Assembly: GCA_964575335.1 (NCBI GenBank)
Contig: CAZNPU010000012.1
Span: 1 to 64,000 of the forward strand
Length of the DNA stretch: 64,000 bases
Reading direction: 5' to 3'
Origin: CAZNPU01 sp964575335
GTDB taxonomy: Bacteria; Planctomycetota; Phycisphaerae; Phycisphaerales; SM1A02
Position numbers and translations under genes: made by a program. The number at the start of each line of letters is the position of its first letter. Position 1 is the first letter of the stretch. The notes under the pieces were generated by a model. The model was given only the letters and a program-made list of their open reading frames with translations, had not been told where the DNA came from and did no database searches. Shown in pieces: positions 28,963-38,173 of this stretch.

Positions 28963-30810
28963 TCATCCAACCGTACTCAATGGCTCATCTGCAGGTTCAA
29001 ATGGTTCAGCAGGAGGATCGGCAGGGGCTGAATGATTCGGCGGCGCCGGGGCGTCAGGCGCCGGGTCAGGATCATGCCTGTGGTCGATCATCATGCCCTG
29101 CAGGAAGCGGATCGATCCATCGGGATTGACGCGAAGCTGGCCGGTTTCGAGCAGATAGCGAAGAATCGCCACTTCCAAGTCACGTCGCGCAGCGTCACGG
29201 GCGTCCTGAGCGCGGAGCAATTCGTCAGCCGCTTCGCTGCGATCACGTGCCGTTGCGCGGTCGGGAGCTGCATCGATGCTGGCCCGCCGCTCTTCGCCGA
29301 TCTGCACGCTTTGTTCCTGAATCTGCAATGCATACAGCGCGCGGTCGATGTCGCGGGCCGCAGCGCGAACCCCCACTGCAATTAGATCTCGCTGCTCGTC
29401 ATACGCGCGCAGCGCCCGTTCAAGCCGAATCTGCGCTTCACGCAGAGTAAGCCGCTCGATTTCGCGATCCAGCGGCACGCTGAAAAGCACACCCGCGCGG
29501 AGATCGCTGTCGTGCGGTTCAAAACGCAGTCCCGACCGTGCCCGCCGCCGATTGGTGGGAATGGATACCGATCCGAACACATCAAGATCGGGCAAGAGAT
29601 CGTTTCGGGCAATTTCGACGATGCGCCGGGCGTCATCCACGATGTCGCGCTGCGTCTGCAGATCAAGCCGCAGCTTCATCGCCAGACGCACCGCCTCTTC
29701 CAGATCGACGGAAGGAATCGGCAAATCTAGCGTGGAGGGGACAATGATCACATCCTGGTCGATCGGCAGGCCAAGCCGCACCTTGAAGCGATCGACCGCC
29801 AGACGATAGAACTCGCGGCGCGTGTTGAGATTGTCCAGCGCGCGAAAGGTGTCCTGCTCGGCCAGAGCTGCTTCAAAGCGAGGGGTGCGGCCGGCCTCAT
29901 ACAGCGCCAGCTCGCGCTCCTGCACTTCCAGCAGGCGCGTCACCTGCCGCTCAGCGTTCATGACCGCCTGCTGCTGCACGACCAGATCGAGAAACTCCTG
30001 CGCGATGTCAAACAGAAATTCGCGGCGAAATATCTCGAAATCACGTGCGGCGTACACCAGATTGCGCTCGGCTTGTATGCGCGTTTCGCGGGCCGAAAGC
30101 CCTGCACCCCGCAGGAGCGGAATGTCGGCTTCGAGAATCAGCTCTGCGCTTTGAACATTCTCACCCGCTACGCGCCGATGCAGGTCTTCAGTGGCGGCGG
30201 CAAGCAGGCGTGCGGAAACCTCGCCCCCGTAGGGCAGACGCTGCGTGACGGCAAGCTCGTTGACGACCTGAAGCGCTGCGTCGTACAGGCCGTCATCGCC
30301 AAACGCCACAACCTCGGCACGAACATCGTTGAAAAACCGCGGTCCCCACAGATGCCGCTCCTGCAACAGCCGCAACGCCGCCAGAACGTATTGCTCCTGG
30401 GCGAACTTGTATTCGCGGCTGCTTCGCGTCGCCAGAGAAAGCGCATCAGCGAGCGTCAGTTTGAGCGCATTGGGACTGATTTCGCCGTAGCGGTTCAGCC
30501 GGTCCAGCACGTTGTCAGCCTCATCGATGGCGCTGAACGGAAGCGCATCAGCGGGCGGATTGAACGTTGGAGGCTGCTCGGCTGCGGGGTCGGCCGATTC
30601 GGGAAACGCCACGGGCTTCTGAGCATCGGGCACGACCAGCGGTGAGAAGGCATCAGGCCCAATGTTCTGGCTGGTCTGGGCTAAAAGCTGCTCGACACGG
30701 CGGTCGATGCGCCGAAAGCTGGATTCACAACCTGTTGCAAAACAAGCAGTTGCAGCCAGCAAGAGTATGATGGCACGACAATGACGATAAACGGGCAACA
30801 GTTCCTGCAT
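28963..30810 (-). CDS. TolC-family outer membrane efflux lipoprotein
   Basis: 615 residues. TolC-type trimers form the outer-membrane and periplasmic tunnel of tripartite efflux and secretion systems. The N-terminal signal ends in a lipobox (ACFATGC, Cys near residue 28), so it is probably lipid-anchored like OprM. The mature part has a Pro-rich linker and then two OEP repeats with long helices. The motifs are ALKLTLADALSLATRSSREYKFAQEQ, QEFLDLVVQQQAVMNAERQVTRLLEVQERE and LDLQTQRDIVDDARRIVEIARNDLLPDLDVFGSV. The Pro-rich C-terminal tail (about 580-615) is dispensable-looking. It is the upstream member of a two-gene operon with the adaptor at 26907-28661; the gap is about 300 bases, so an internal promoter is possible. 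Confidence 0.93.
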   Translation of the reverse strand: MQELLPVYRHCRAIILLLAATACFATGCESSFRRIDRRVEQLLAQTSQNIGPDAFSPLVVPDAQKPVAFPESADPAAEQPPTFNPPADALPFSAIDEADNVLDRLNRYGEISPNALKLTLADALSLATRSSREYKFAQEQYVLAALRLLQERHLWGPRFFNDVRAEVVAFGDDGLYDAALQVVNELAVTQRLPYGGEVSARLLAAATEDLHRRVAGENVQSAELILEADIPLLRGAGLSARETRIQAERNLVYAARDFEIFRREFLFDIAQEFLDLVVQQQAVMNAERQVTRLLEVQERELALYEAGRTPRFEAALAEQDTFRALDNLNTRREFYRLAVDRFKVRLGLPIDQDVIIVPSTLDLPIPSVDLEEAVRLAMKLRLDLQTQRDIVDDARRIVEIARNDLLPDLDVFGSVSIPTNRRRARSGLRFEPHDSDLRAGVLFSVPLDREIERLTLREAQIRLERALRAYDEQRDLIAVGVRAAARDIDRALYALQIQEQSVQIGEERRASIDAAPDRATARDRSEAADELLRAQDARDAARRDLEVAILRYLLETGQLRVNPDGSIRFLQGMMIDHRHDPDPAPDAPAPPNHSAPADPPAEPFEPADEPLSTVG

Positions 30811-31008
30811 CTCCGAAGCGGGAAAAATGGAGCCGACGCACGCGTCGGCAAGGCGATGATGATGTGTTGTACCGCTTCATCGGTTGGATGTGGCAGTTCA
30901 TCGTTGCTTTTGCCACACGCATCGTAGGTCTGGTTACACTTCGTGTGTTTTCAGCCGGCTCGGAAGTCGCGGCGGCAGGCCGGCTCACCGTCGCAGGACT
31001 CGCGTAGT
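30811..31008. other. Divergent intergenic region with an 18-bp palindrome
   Basis: 198 bases between the tolC-like gene (minus) and the GH35-like gene (plus). A near-perfect palindrome GCCGACGCACGCGTCGGC (30832-30849, 8-bp arms around AC) sits 22 bases upstream of the tolC-like start codon. There is no T run after it. Its position suits an operator for the efflux operon. Confidence 0.5.
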
Positions 31009-33870
31009 ATGCCAACAGTCACCTATAACGGACAAAGTTTTGCCATCGATGGCCGGCGCATCTGGGTGCTTGGCGCCTCGATTCAGTACGCGCGAACCCC
31101 GGTCGCTTCATGGGCGGATCGCATTGCCGCAGCCAAGCAGGCGGGCTTCAACACCATTGTCACCTCGTGTCCGTGGCTGCTTCACGAGCCGCGGCGGGGA
31201 CGATTTCACTTCCAGGGCGATACCGACGTCCGGCGGTTCATCCAAACCTGCGGCGAAGCGGGCATGCGGGTCATCCTGCGGGCCGGACCCTACATCGGCG
31301 ATCACTTCGACGGCGGCGGCATCCCCGCGTGGCTGGCGGAGATGCCCGGCGTGATGCTGCGGGAGGCCAACGAGGGCTTTCTCGAACATGTCAGCCGCTA
31401 TTTCCGGCGACTGCTCAGCGAGGTTGCTGACCTCCAGGCCACGCAAGGCGGACCGATCCTGCTGGTGCAAAGCGAGCATGCCTGGACGTGTTCCAATGAC
31501 GACCAGGCGGAACGCTACCTGCACGAAATCACTCGATTCATCCGCGAAAGCGGCATCACCGTGCCGCTGATCAACGCCAATGACCTCTGGCAGGAATCGC
31601 CAGGCACGATCGATACCTGGAGCGGCTACGACGATCTGCTGATACACCTGCGGCAGTTGCGCACCCTGCAGCCCAATGCACCGCGGCTGGTGAGCGCGTT
31701 TGATGCGGCTGGATTTGACACGTGGGGCGCAGCAGCCAAAAGCGGGCGGGCCAAGTCGGGCGATAATCACACTGACGCTGCGTCGAAATCGCCTGATGCA
31801 GTCCTGCGGCGGGTCGCGGAGATTCTGGCGGCGGGCGCTCAGCCCATCGTGTCGCCGTTTCATGGCGGCACCAATTTCGGGTTTCTGGGCGGACGTCTGT
31901 CCGGCTGCCCGGACGGGTTTATGACCACAAGTGCAGCTAAGGATGCGCCCTTGGGTGAAGCGGGCGGTCGCGGGCCGAAATATCTCGCTCTCAAGCGGCT
32001 GATGACCTTTGCCAACCATTTCAGCTCACTTTTTGCTGAATTGGAGCCGGATTACCACCCGATTGTGCTCGATCCGGCTGATGCTGAACGCGCCTCTGCT
32101 CCAAGCCGCGGTCGACGCAAGGCATCTGCACCCGTGCCCGGCGTTACCGTGGTGCCTTTGCGCGGCTCGCAGGGCCGGGTGGCGTTTGTCTTCGCCAACG
32201 GGTCTCATGCCAGCGCATCGCTGATTTTGAATGACGGCATTCGCCTGCCGGTGAACCTCGGCGAGCAGCCGGTCGGCTGGTACGTGCTGGATGCTGATTT
32301 GCAGGGCGCAGGTCGGCTGGATTTCGCCAACCTCTGCCCGTGGGCGATTGTGGATCGGGAGATCATTGTCTTCTTCGGCCCGCCGAAGAGCCAGGCGTAC
32401 CTTTCGGTCGATGGCACGCCGCTGGAAGCTGTCGTGCCGGCTGAGGGCGGTAAGCCGCTGGTGGTCGATCACAAGGGTCTGACCGTTGTCATCTGCAACC
32501 AGACGCAGATCGATTTGACCTATCACAACGGCACTGCGGTTTATGTGGGTATCAGCGGTTTTGATTCCCACGGCGCACCGCTGCCTGCGGCTGGGCATTC
32601 CAAAGCCTGGGTCATCCGCAAGGACTGCAGGGTTGAGAGCCTGACGTTTGATCAGGAATCGCCGCCAGTGCATCGGCGCAATGGGCGACGGGAAAGCAAC
32701 GGCGTGGCGTTGCACGAATGGCAGGCTGCGTCAGCAGAACTGTACGCCAATGGCCAGTCGCCTCGGTTTGCCTCGCTCGACGGCCCCGAAACGCTCAGCG
32801 CCTGCGGAGCATCGTTCGGCTACGGCTGGTATCGCGTGAAGATCAGCGGCTCGGGCAAGAAGCTGTGTCATGCGCCATTTGCGGCCGATCGCATGCACCT
32901 GTTTCTCGATGGTCAGCCGCGAGGGGTCATCGGCGTCGGCCCTGGCGCAAAGGCTGGCCCATTTGATCTCAAACTCGGAAAAGGCTCGCAAACGCTTGTC
33001 GCATTGCTGGACAACTTCGGCCGCTTCAGTGACGGCAACGATCTTGCGCAGGCCAAGGGGCTGTATGGCCACCTCTATGAGGTCAAAGCCATGCGCACCG
33101 TCAAGCCCAAGATTATCACCGCCGATCCGATCAACCCGTTTACGATGCGCGGCTTCATTGCCGGGCGCGATGCGAGCCAACTCAGCGACACCACGCAGGT
33201 GGCGTGGACGATCACCCATTCGAAGAAGTCGCCGATTCTGGTCGATGTCAACGGCGCTACGGCTACCGGTACGTTCCTGCTGAACGATCAGCCGCTGGCC
33301 TACTACGCAGGCGCGACGGGCGCGTGCTTCGGCCGCATCATGCTCGATCCGAAAACAACTCCGGCATTCAAGCGAGGCAAGAACGTGCTGCGCTTTGCGC
33401 CGGATTTGCGGCAGGACGATGCGGCCAATGAACTTGCCAAGTGCACGACGATTTACGAATGCGTGAACGCATTGACCGAAGGCGCCTCGTGGGCATTTGC
33501 CAAATGGGAGCCGCCGCTGACGACGGCGTTCCATGCGGTCAATAAGACCGATGCCCGCACGCTCAAGGGCCTGCCGTGCTGGTGGCGGACCACGTTCACA
33601 GTCGAAGCCGACAGCGCCCGCATCGCCATGCCGCTCTGGCTTGAGATGATTGGGCTGAGCAAGGGCCAAGCGTACATCAACGGGCATAACCTCGGCCGAT
33701 ACTTCACCGCCACGGGCGAGGGTAAAGCGGTTGGACCGCAGACGCGGCTGTACGTGCCGGATTCCTGGCTCAAGTACGGTCAATCCAACGAGCTTCTGAT
33801 CTTTGATGAACACGGCTGCGAACCGTTCCGGGTCAAGCTCACATTCAGCCCCGACAGCGGCGGAGCCTGA
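31009..33870 (+). CDS. GH35-like protein lacking both catalytic glutamates
   Basis: 953 residues. The N-terminal TIM barrel matches GH35 beta-galactosidases: LGASIQYARTPVASWADRIA, NTIVTSCPWLLHEPRRGRFHF, RAGPYIGDHFDGGGIPAWLAEMPGVMLR, TQGGPILLVQSEH and PFHGGTNFGFLGG. In GH35 enzymes the acid/base lies in VQxENEYG and the nucleophile in SEFYxGWxxHWG. Here the aligned sites read VQSEHAW (A158, codon GCC) and VSAFDAAGFDTWG (A230, codon GCG), so both glutamates are alanine. Downstream are beta-sandwich domains ending in GH35/GH2-like jelly rolls (GLPCWWRTTFTVEADSARIA, GLSKGQAYINGHNLGRYF). ATG 31009 is preferred to an upstream frame start. There is no obvious signal peptide. It probably binds rather than hydrolyses galactosides, or uses other residues. 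Confidence 0.85.
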   Translation: MPTVTYNGQSFAIDGRRIWVLGASIQYARTPVASWADRIAAAKQAGFNTIVTSCPWLLHEPRRGRFHFQGDTDVRRFIQTCGEAGMRVILRAGPYIGDHFDGGGIPAWLAEMPGVMLREANEGFLEHVSRYFRRLLSEVADLQATQGGPILLVQSEHAWTCSNDDQAERYLHEITRFIRESGITVPLINANDLWQESPGTIDTWSGYDDLLIHLRQLRTLQPNAPRLVSAFDAAGFDTWGAAAKSGRAKSGDNHTDAASKSPDAVLRRVAEILAAGAQPIVSPFHGGTNFGFLGGRLSGCPDGFMTTSAAKDAPLGEAGGRGPKYLALKRLMTFANHFSSLFAELEPDYHPIVLDPADAERASAPSRGRRKASAPVPGVTVVPLRGSQGRVAFVFANGSHASASLILNDGIRLPVNLGEQPVGWYVLDADLQGAGRLDFANLCPWAIVDREIIVFFGPPKSQAYLSVDGTPLEAVVPAEGGKPLVVDHKGLTVVICNQTQIDLTYHNGTAVYVGISGFDSHGAPLPAAGHSKAWVIRKDCRVESLTFDQESPPVHRRNGRRESNGVALHEWQAASAELYANGQSPRFASLDGPETLSACGASFGYGWYRVKISGSGKKLCHAPFAADRMHLFLDGQPRGVIGVGPGAKAGPFDLKLGKGSQTLVALLDNFGRFSDGNDLAQAKGLYGHLYEVKAMRTVKPKIITADPINPFTMRGFIAGRDASQLSDTTQVAWTITHSKKSPILVDVNGATATGTFLLNDQPLAYYAGATGACFGRIMLDPKTTPAFKRGKNVLRFAPDLRQDDAANELAKCTTIYECVNALTEGASWAFAKWEPPLTTAFHAVNKTDARTLKGLPCWWRTTFTVEADSARIAMPLWLEMIGLSKGQAYINGHNLGRYFTATGEGKAVGPQTRLYVPDSWLKYGQSNELLIFDEHGCEPFRVKLTFSPDSGGA

Positions 33871-33978
33871 CCGCGGCCGCTCTGCTGCTGCTGTGGGTAG
33901 AGCCAATGCGGATTTGTGCAATCTTTCTTTGTCGTTGCTCACTGCCTGGGGGCTGATCGTGAATTACACTCCAGGTAG

Positions 33979-34587
33979 ATGATGCCTGCCGGATTCGATT
34001 CGAGCACATGGTCTGAGCAGATGATTTCATTGCTCGATGACCATCATTTGGTGATCCTTTCAGATTCGACCTCGCAGCGCAGCACTGCCGGGCGACTGCT
34101 GCAGCATCGGCTGGGCATGTTGCCGGAGACCGAAGTCATCGACATCGACGGCACAGCTGCGCTCGACATGGCTTCCTTTTGTCAGCAGATCATGGCTGCT
34201 GCGCGAAACCGATTGGGCGACAGCAACGGCAACGGCAATGCTTATCTGCAACGGCTCATTGCGCATCTGCGTATGCTGCGACGCAAGACCAAGCGGCGTT
34301 ATGTGATCTGGCATGACGCCGACGCCATGCTTGAACAGGACGTGGCCACATTCAGCGTTCTTGTGAACGCTCTGCTGGCGGTGGCGGCGGAGCACGAGCA
34401 CACCACCCGCTCGCCTCTGCTGCTGCAGCGTGCGGTATTCATCGGCGGCGCCAAGCTGGGCGCATACGCAGAAGACATCCACGGCCAATTCTGCTGCTGG
34501 CTCGACGATGCTGACGATGCTCCGTTCTGGGACGTGCTCAGCGCAGTCGATCGGCCGCGCGTGATTGTCTATCGCATGGAAGGCTGA
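33979..34587 (+). CDS. Hypothetical protein, 202 residues
   Basis: A soluble 202-residue protein with no recognised domain. ATG 33979 follows AGGTAG closely; the next codon is also ATG. The sequence has the feel of a nucleotide-handling fold: a strand-like LVILSDS, then TAGRLLQHRLGM, EVIDIDGTAAL, an Arg/Lys-rich helix (RLIAHLRMLRRKTKRRYVIW) and HDADAMLEQDVATF with an acidic centre resembling a Walker B. A Walker A is absent, although STSQRSTAGR lies at the position of a P-loop. It precedes upp by 140 bases on the same strand. Function unknown; the gene call rests on codon usage and length. Confidence 0.65.
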   Translation: MMPAGFDSSTWSEQMISLLDDHHLVILSDSTSQRSTAGRLLQHRLGMLPETEVIDIDGTAALDMASFCQQIMAAARNRLGDSNGNGNAYLQRLIAHLRMLRRKTKRRYVIWHDADAMLEQDVATFSVLVNALLAVAAEHEHTTRSPLLLQRAVFIGGAKLGAYAEDIHGQFCCWLDDADDAPFWDVLSAVDRPRVIVYRMEG

Positions 34588-34727
34588 GCGTTTTACGCGC
34601 AGCAGGCGAGCATTTACGATTGGCGCGCCAGGCAGGCGTTGCCAGGTTTCGCGTCCTGTCCGTGCGTGTCCTGACGCGCTGCATTTGCTGGATCAATCAA
34701 GCAAGATTCACCTGACCTCAACACGAT

Positions 34728-35375
34728 ATGCCGAACCCGCATCGGGATTTTGAGAACCTCCGTTTGTTCGATCACCCGCTGATTCAGCAGAAGTTGACCT
34801 GCGCGCGTGATCGCACCACGCCGCCGACGGAGTTTCGGCGACTGCTCAATGAGATCGCCGGTTTGATGACCTATGAAATCAGCCGCAACTTCCCCACGCG
34901 CGAAGTTGAGATTCATACGCCCTTGGAGCCGACTGTCGGTTACGTGCTGAGCAAACCGGTGACGCTGGTGCCGATTCTGCGGGCCGGGGTGGGTATGACT
35001 GATGGCATCCTCGCGCTGATTCCTGAAGCTCGCGTCGCGCACATCGGCATTTATCGCGATGAACGGTCGCTGCAGCCCGTGGCGTATTACTCAAAGTTTC
35101 CCGCTGATCTTGCTGATGGGCCGGTGCTGCTGATCGATCCGATGCTTGCCACGGGAGGCTCAGCGTCGCACGCGATAACGGAGCTGAAGAATCGTCACTG
35201 CCGCGACATCAAGCTCATCTGTCTGGTCTGTGTGCCTAAAGGCGTGCAGCGGATGCTCAATGAGCATCCGGATGTTACGATCTATGCTGCAGCGATGGAT
35301 CGACAACTCAATGAACGAGGTTTCATTCTGCCCGGCCTGGGTGATGCGGGAGATCGAATCTTCGGCACGCAGTAA
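34728..35375 (+). CDS. upp: Uracil phosphoribosyltransferase
   Basis: 215 residues, the standard length. The enzyme joins uracil to PRPP to make UMP in pyrimidine salvage. The family signatures are FDHPLIQQKLTCARDRTTPP at the N-terminus, ILRAGVGMTDGIL, the PRPP-binding loop LLIDPMLATGGSASHAI and the C-terminal uracil-binding FILPGLGDAGDRIFGTQ. ATG 34728 gives MPNPHRDFENLRLFDHP, correct for the family. It is cytosolic. It could be co-transcribed with the hypothetical gene upstream; no other pyrimidine gene is nearby. Confidence 0.97.
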   Translation: MPNPHRDFENLRLFDHPLIQQKLTCARDRTTPPTEFRRLLNEIAGLMTYEISRNFPTREVEIHTPLEPTVGYVLSKPVTLVPILRAGVGMTDGILALIPEARVAHIGIYRDERSLQPVAYYSKFPADLADGPVLLIDPMLATGGSASHAITELKNRHCRDIKLICLVCVPKGVQRMLNEHPDVTIYAAAMDRQLNERGFILPGLGDAGDRIFGTQ

Positions 35376-35532
35376 CAGTCGATCTTCTGGCCTCAATAAA
35401 TGAATATTGCTGAATCGTTTGTTGCCGCTGCGATGGTGGCGCAGCAAAACACTGGCTCCTGGCCAAGGTAGGACGGCCGACCAAGTTCGCTTATTGCAAG
35501 GTCAGTTCGGTTGTCTGTTCGCCAGCGTCAAG

Positions 35533-36576
35533 TCAATTCGAATTCGGCGAATTTCCTCCGGCGTTTTCTCCATTGGCGTTTTCACCAGTCGTTGCCGCAG
35601 CCGCTTCGCTTTCAGCGATTTCCACGGTGATGATCATCTGCTGCTGGAGTTCCTGCTGCTGTTGACCGTTCATTTTCACGGTCATCGTTACATCCGACTC
35701 AGCCTGCATGGATGATCGCGTCGGCATGATGCGGTTCAGCATCATGGAGACCTGTCCGGTTCCGGTGCTTGAGAACGAGGCCAGACGCATCGACACGCCC
35801 GGGGCTGGCGATTCAAGTTCCTGCGGGTCGGCGGTCTGTTCAATCTCCGCGTTGAGCGTCATCGCGTTGCCGTCACGCGAAACCAGTTCGTAAGTTGTCT
35901 TTTGCTTGAGATCGAATCCGCTGGGGTTGGTCAGCGTTTCGGTCTGCCATTTAGCGCCGATGCCGATCGGCTGTTCGGGCAAAGGCACCGACATCTGCCT
36001 GATCGATTCCCTGATGCTGCCAAGTTGCTGTTGTGCGGCTGCGTTCATGCCGGGCTGAGCGTGAAAATCAGCCTGCTTCACAAGGCCGCGATCATCCATC
36101 ACGAACGATCCTTCCAACCCCACAAGTCCAGCCAGTGACTGGCGCATGGCGGCGCTGACCTGCGGCATCACGCCCGGTTCGTCAGCCACGTCGACCTTGG
36201 TCACTTTCATCGTGTAATGAATATCGCCATCGTCTTCGACATCGGTCACCGCCAGATCAATGACAATGTTGCTGCTGGGAATTTTCGTTTCCGGCATCTG
36301 CATGCCGCTCAATTGCTGCCGTACCGACATGCGCATCGACATCGCTGCGGTGGACATGGTTCCCGCTTCAGGGCGAAAGCGCAGCGCTTCGCGCGGTTCG
36401 GCGCCCGGCTCCAGCAGGGTGACTGTCATCGGCTGCTTTTCAGCGTTCGCATCGGCGGGGCGATCTTGTTCCTGCGCCCGGTCTTGAATCTGTTCCTGCG
36501 TCAATGCAGAGATTGGATTACAGATCACCAGCGCCAGCAGCAGCGCGAGCATTGCGACACGATGAAGCAATTGCAT
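35533..36576 (-). CDS. Exported DUF6263-like protein
   Basis: 347 residues. An N-terminal signal peptide (MQLLHRVAMLALLLALVICNPISALTQ) is followed by a Gln/Asp-rich linker and a mostly beta-sheet body. The body includes MSVRQQLSGMQMPETKIPSSN, ITYTMKV-like strands, GLEGSFVMDDRGLVKQADF and PIGIGAKWQTETL. These match the DUF6263 pattern of planctomycete and Bacteroidetes exported proteins, which have no assigned function. The C-terminus is low-complexity (QQQQELQQQ then Asn/Gly/Glu-rich). No lipobox is seen, so it should be periplasmic or secreted. It is convergent with upp. The DUF assignment is moderately sure; the export signal is clear. Confidence 0.65.
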   Translation of the reverse strand: MQLLHRVAMLALLLALVICNPISALTQEQIQDRAQEQDRPADANAEKQPMTVTLLEPGAEPREALRFRPEAGTMSTAAMSMRMSVRQQLSGMQMPETKIPSSNIVIDLAVTDVEDDGDIHYTMKVTKVDVADEPGVMPQVSAAMRQSLAGLVGLEGSFVMDDRGLVKQADFHAQPGMNAAAQQQLGSIRESIRQMSVPLPEQPIGIGAKWQTETLTNPSGFDLKQKTTYELVSRDGNAMTLNAEIEQTADPQELESPAPGVSMRLASFSSTGTGQVSMMLNRIMPTRSSMQAESDVTMTVKMNGQQQQELQQQMIITVEIAESEAAAATTGENANGENAGGNSPNSN

Positions 36577-36771
36577 AAGCGTCTCCAGTTCAAATACAAA
36601 GCGGCTTGCTGCCGCGGCTCTTGTTCAGTTCAGTGCAGTTCAGTTCAGTTCCACGATCGAGCAATGGCAACAGTATAGACACTCCGCCCGACGTCGCCGA
36701 TGCTTGCGCTTTGCATCAGCTGCGCGTATCATCCGCTGGCAAGGCACAATCAGGAGGAGAACCTATTTACC

Positions 36772-37989
36772 ATGGCTGAACGCAAGAACACGCAGTTCGA
36801 TCGTCCTGGCGGGTACGCCATGCCCAAAGGCGCAACGCAGGTGCAGCGCAAAGCCGCCGCTGAGCTTGAAGCCGCCTACAAAGCCGGGCAGATCAAACTC
36901 CTTGGCGACTGCGTGGCTCCGTATCAGCCCAACACCGGCGCATCGGGGCAGAGCAAGGCGACGCGTGGGGGTCGGTCCAGACTGCTCAAGCCTGCGTTCT
37001 GCGCTGACGATCCTGACACGCGTCTGTACGTCGGCGACTGCCGCGACATTCTTGCGCAACTGCCCGACAAAGGCAGCGTTGATCTCATCTTTGCCGATCC
37101 GCCGTTCAACTGGGACGTGCCCTATGCAGGTGATTCGTCCGAGCACGTTGCTGCTGCCGCCATCGAGAGCGCTGCGGACACCGGGAGGAAAAAACAAGCC
37201 GGCAAAGCAAAAGCAGCATCTGCATCTTCTTCTGTTGCAGCGAAATCCAACGGGTCAACTGGCAATGGCGGCTGGAACGACCGCATGCCTCGGCGCGAGT
37301 ATGAGCGTTTTACCTTCGACTGGCTTGATGCCTGCATTGATTGCCTTGCGCCCCACGGCTCCATCTTTGTGAATATTCCCGACGACACCGCAGCGGAGTG
37401 CGTCATCCATCTCAAACGCCGCGGCCTGACCATGATCAACTGGTGCATCTGGCATTTCCGCTTCGGCCAGAACCGCAGCAGTTCGTTCATTATGTCCAAG
37501 GTGCACGTGCTGTATTTCGCGAAAAATCTTGATGATCGCATCTGGAACCCCAACGACATTCTCGAACTGTCCGACCGCGCGAGCATCTATGGCGATCCGC
37601 GCACGATGGCCAAGAATGAAAATAAGGGTCTGCGCGTGCCGATGGACGTGTGGTACGGCAAGTACTGGGGCCGCATTCAGGGCAATAACAAGGAACGCCG
37701 ACACAATCATCACAACCAGATTCCGGAGATTTATCTGGAGCGCGTGATCAAAGCCTGCAGCAACCCCGGCGACCTCGTGCTCGATCCCTTCTGCGGCTCA
37801 GGCACGACATCCACCGTCGCCCGCGCTCTGGGCCGAAGGTCCATCACCTGCGAATACTCCAAAGTCAACGCCGCAAGCGCATGGGAACGCATCACGAAGA
37901 TCGGGATGATCAAGCGGGACGATGACGGTCCGCAAAGTACGGCGATCTTCGAGAAGCGGCGAAAAATACAGCCAGTTATCACCGGATGA
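36772..37989 (+). CDS. Site-specific DNA methyltransferase, beta class (putative N6-adenine)
   Basis: 405 residues. Motif IV (IFADPPFNW, 107-114) comes before motif I (DPFCGSGTTSTVARALGRR, about 335-355), the order that defines beta-class methyltransferases such as CcrM. DPPF with this context suggests N6-adenine, but N4-cytosine cannot be excluded. A conserved NWCIWHFRFGQNRSSSFIMSK segment and KYWGRIQGNNKERRHNHHNQ lie between. Between motif IV and the next conserved block sits an Ala/Lys/Ser-rich insert (about 123-165) that looks disordered. The first 75 residues form a basic leader. ATG 36772 is chosen for AGGAGG 14 bases upstream. No restriction endonuclease is adjacent, so it is probably a solitary, regulatory methyltransferase. 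Confidence 0.88.
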   Translation: MAERKNTQFDRPGGYAMPKGATQVQRKAAAELEAAYKAGQIKLLGDCVAPYQPNTGASGQSKATRGGRSRLLKPAFCADDPDTRLYVGDCRDILAQLPDKGSVDLIFADPPFNWDVPYAGDSSEHVAAAAIESAADTGRKKQAGKAKAASASSSVAAKSNGSTGNGGWNDRMPRREYERFTFDWLDACIDCLAPHGSIFVNIPDDTAAECVIHLKRRGLTMINWCIWHFRFGQNRSSSFIMSKVHVLYFAKNLDDRIWNPNDILELSDRASIYGDPRTMAKNENKGLRVPMDVWYGKYWGRIQGNNKERRHNHHNQIPEIYLERVIKACSNPGDLVLDPFCGSGTTSTVARALGRRSITCEYSKVNAASAWERITKIGMIKRDDDGPQSTAIFEKRRKIQPVITG

Positions 37990-38173
37990 AGAACGCGCTC
38001 GATGTGGCGAAGTAGTGATTGAGTGATGTGACGATGTGAAGCGCACCAATCACGAAATCACCAGATCGTCAAATCCCCAGCGAAACGCCCGGGATTCTGC
38101 CGTAGGCAATACGCGTTGTGATGCTGTGGCACGGCGATTGAACCGATTGAAGTAAATCACCGGCGTTATTCCA

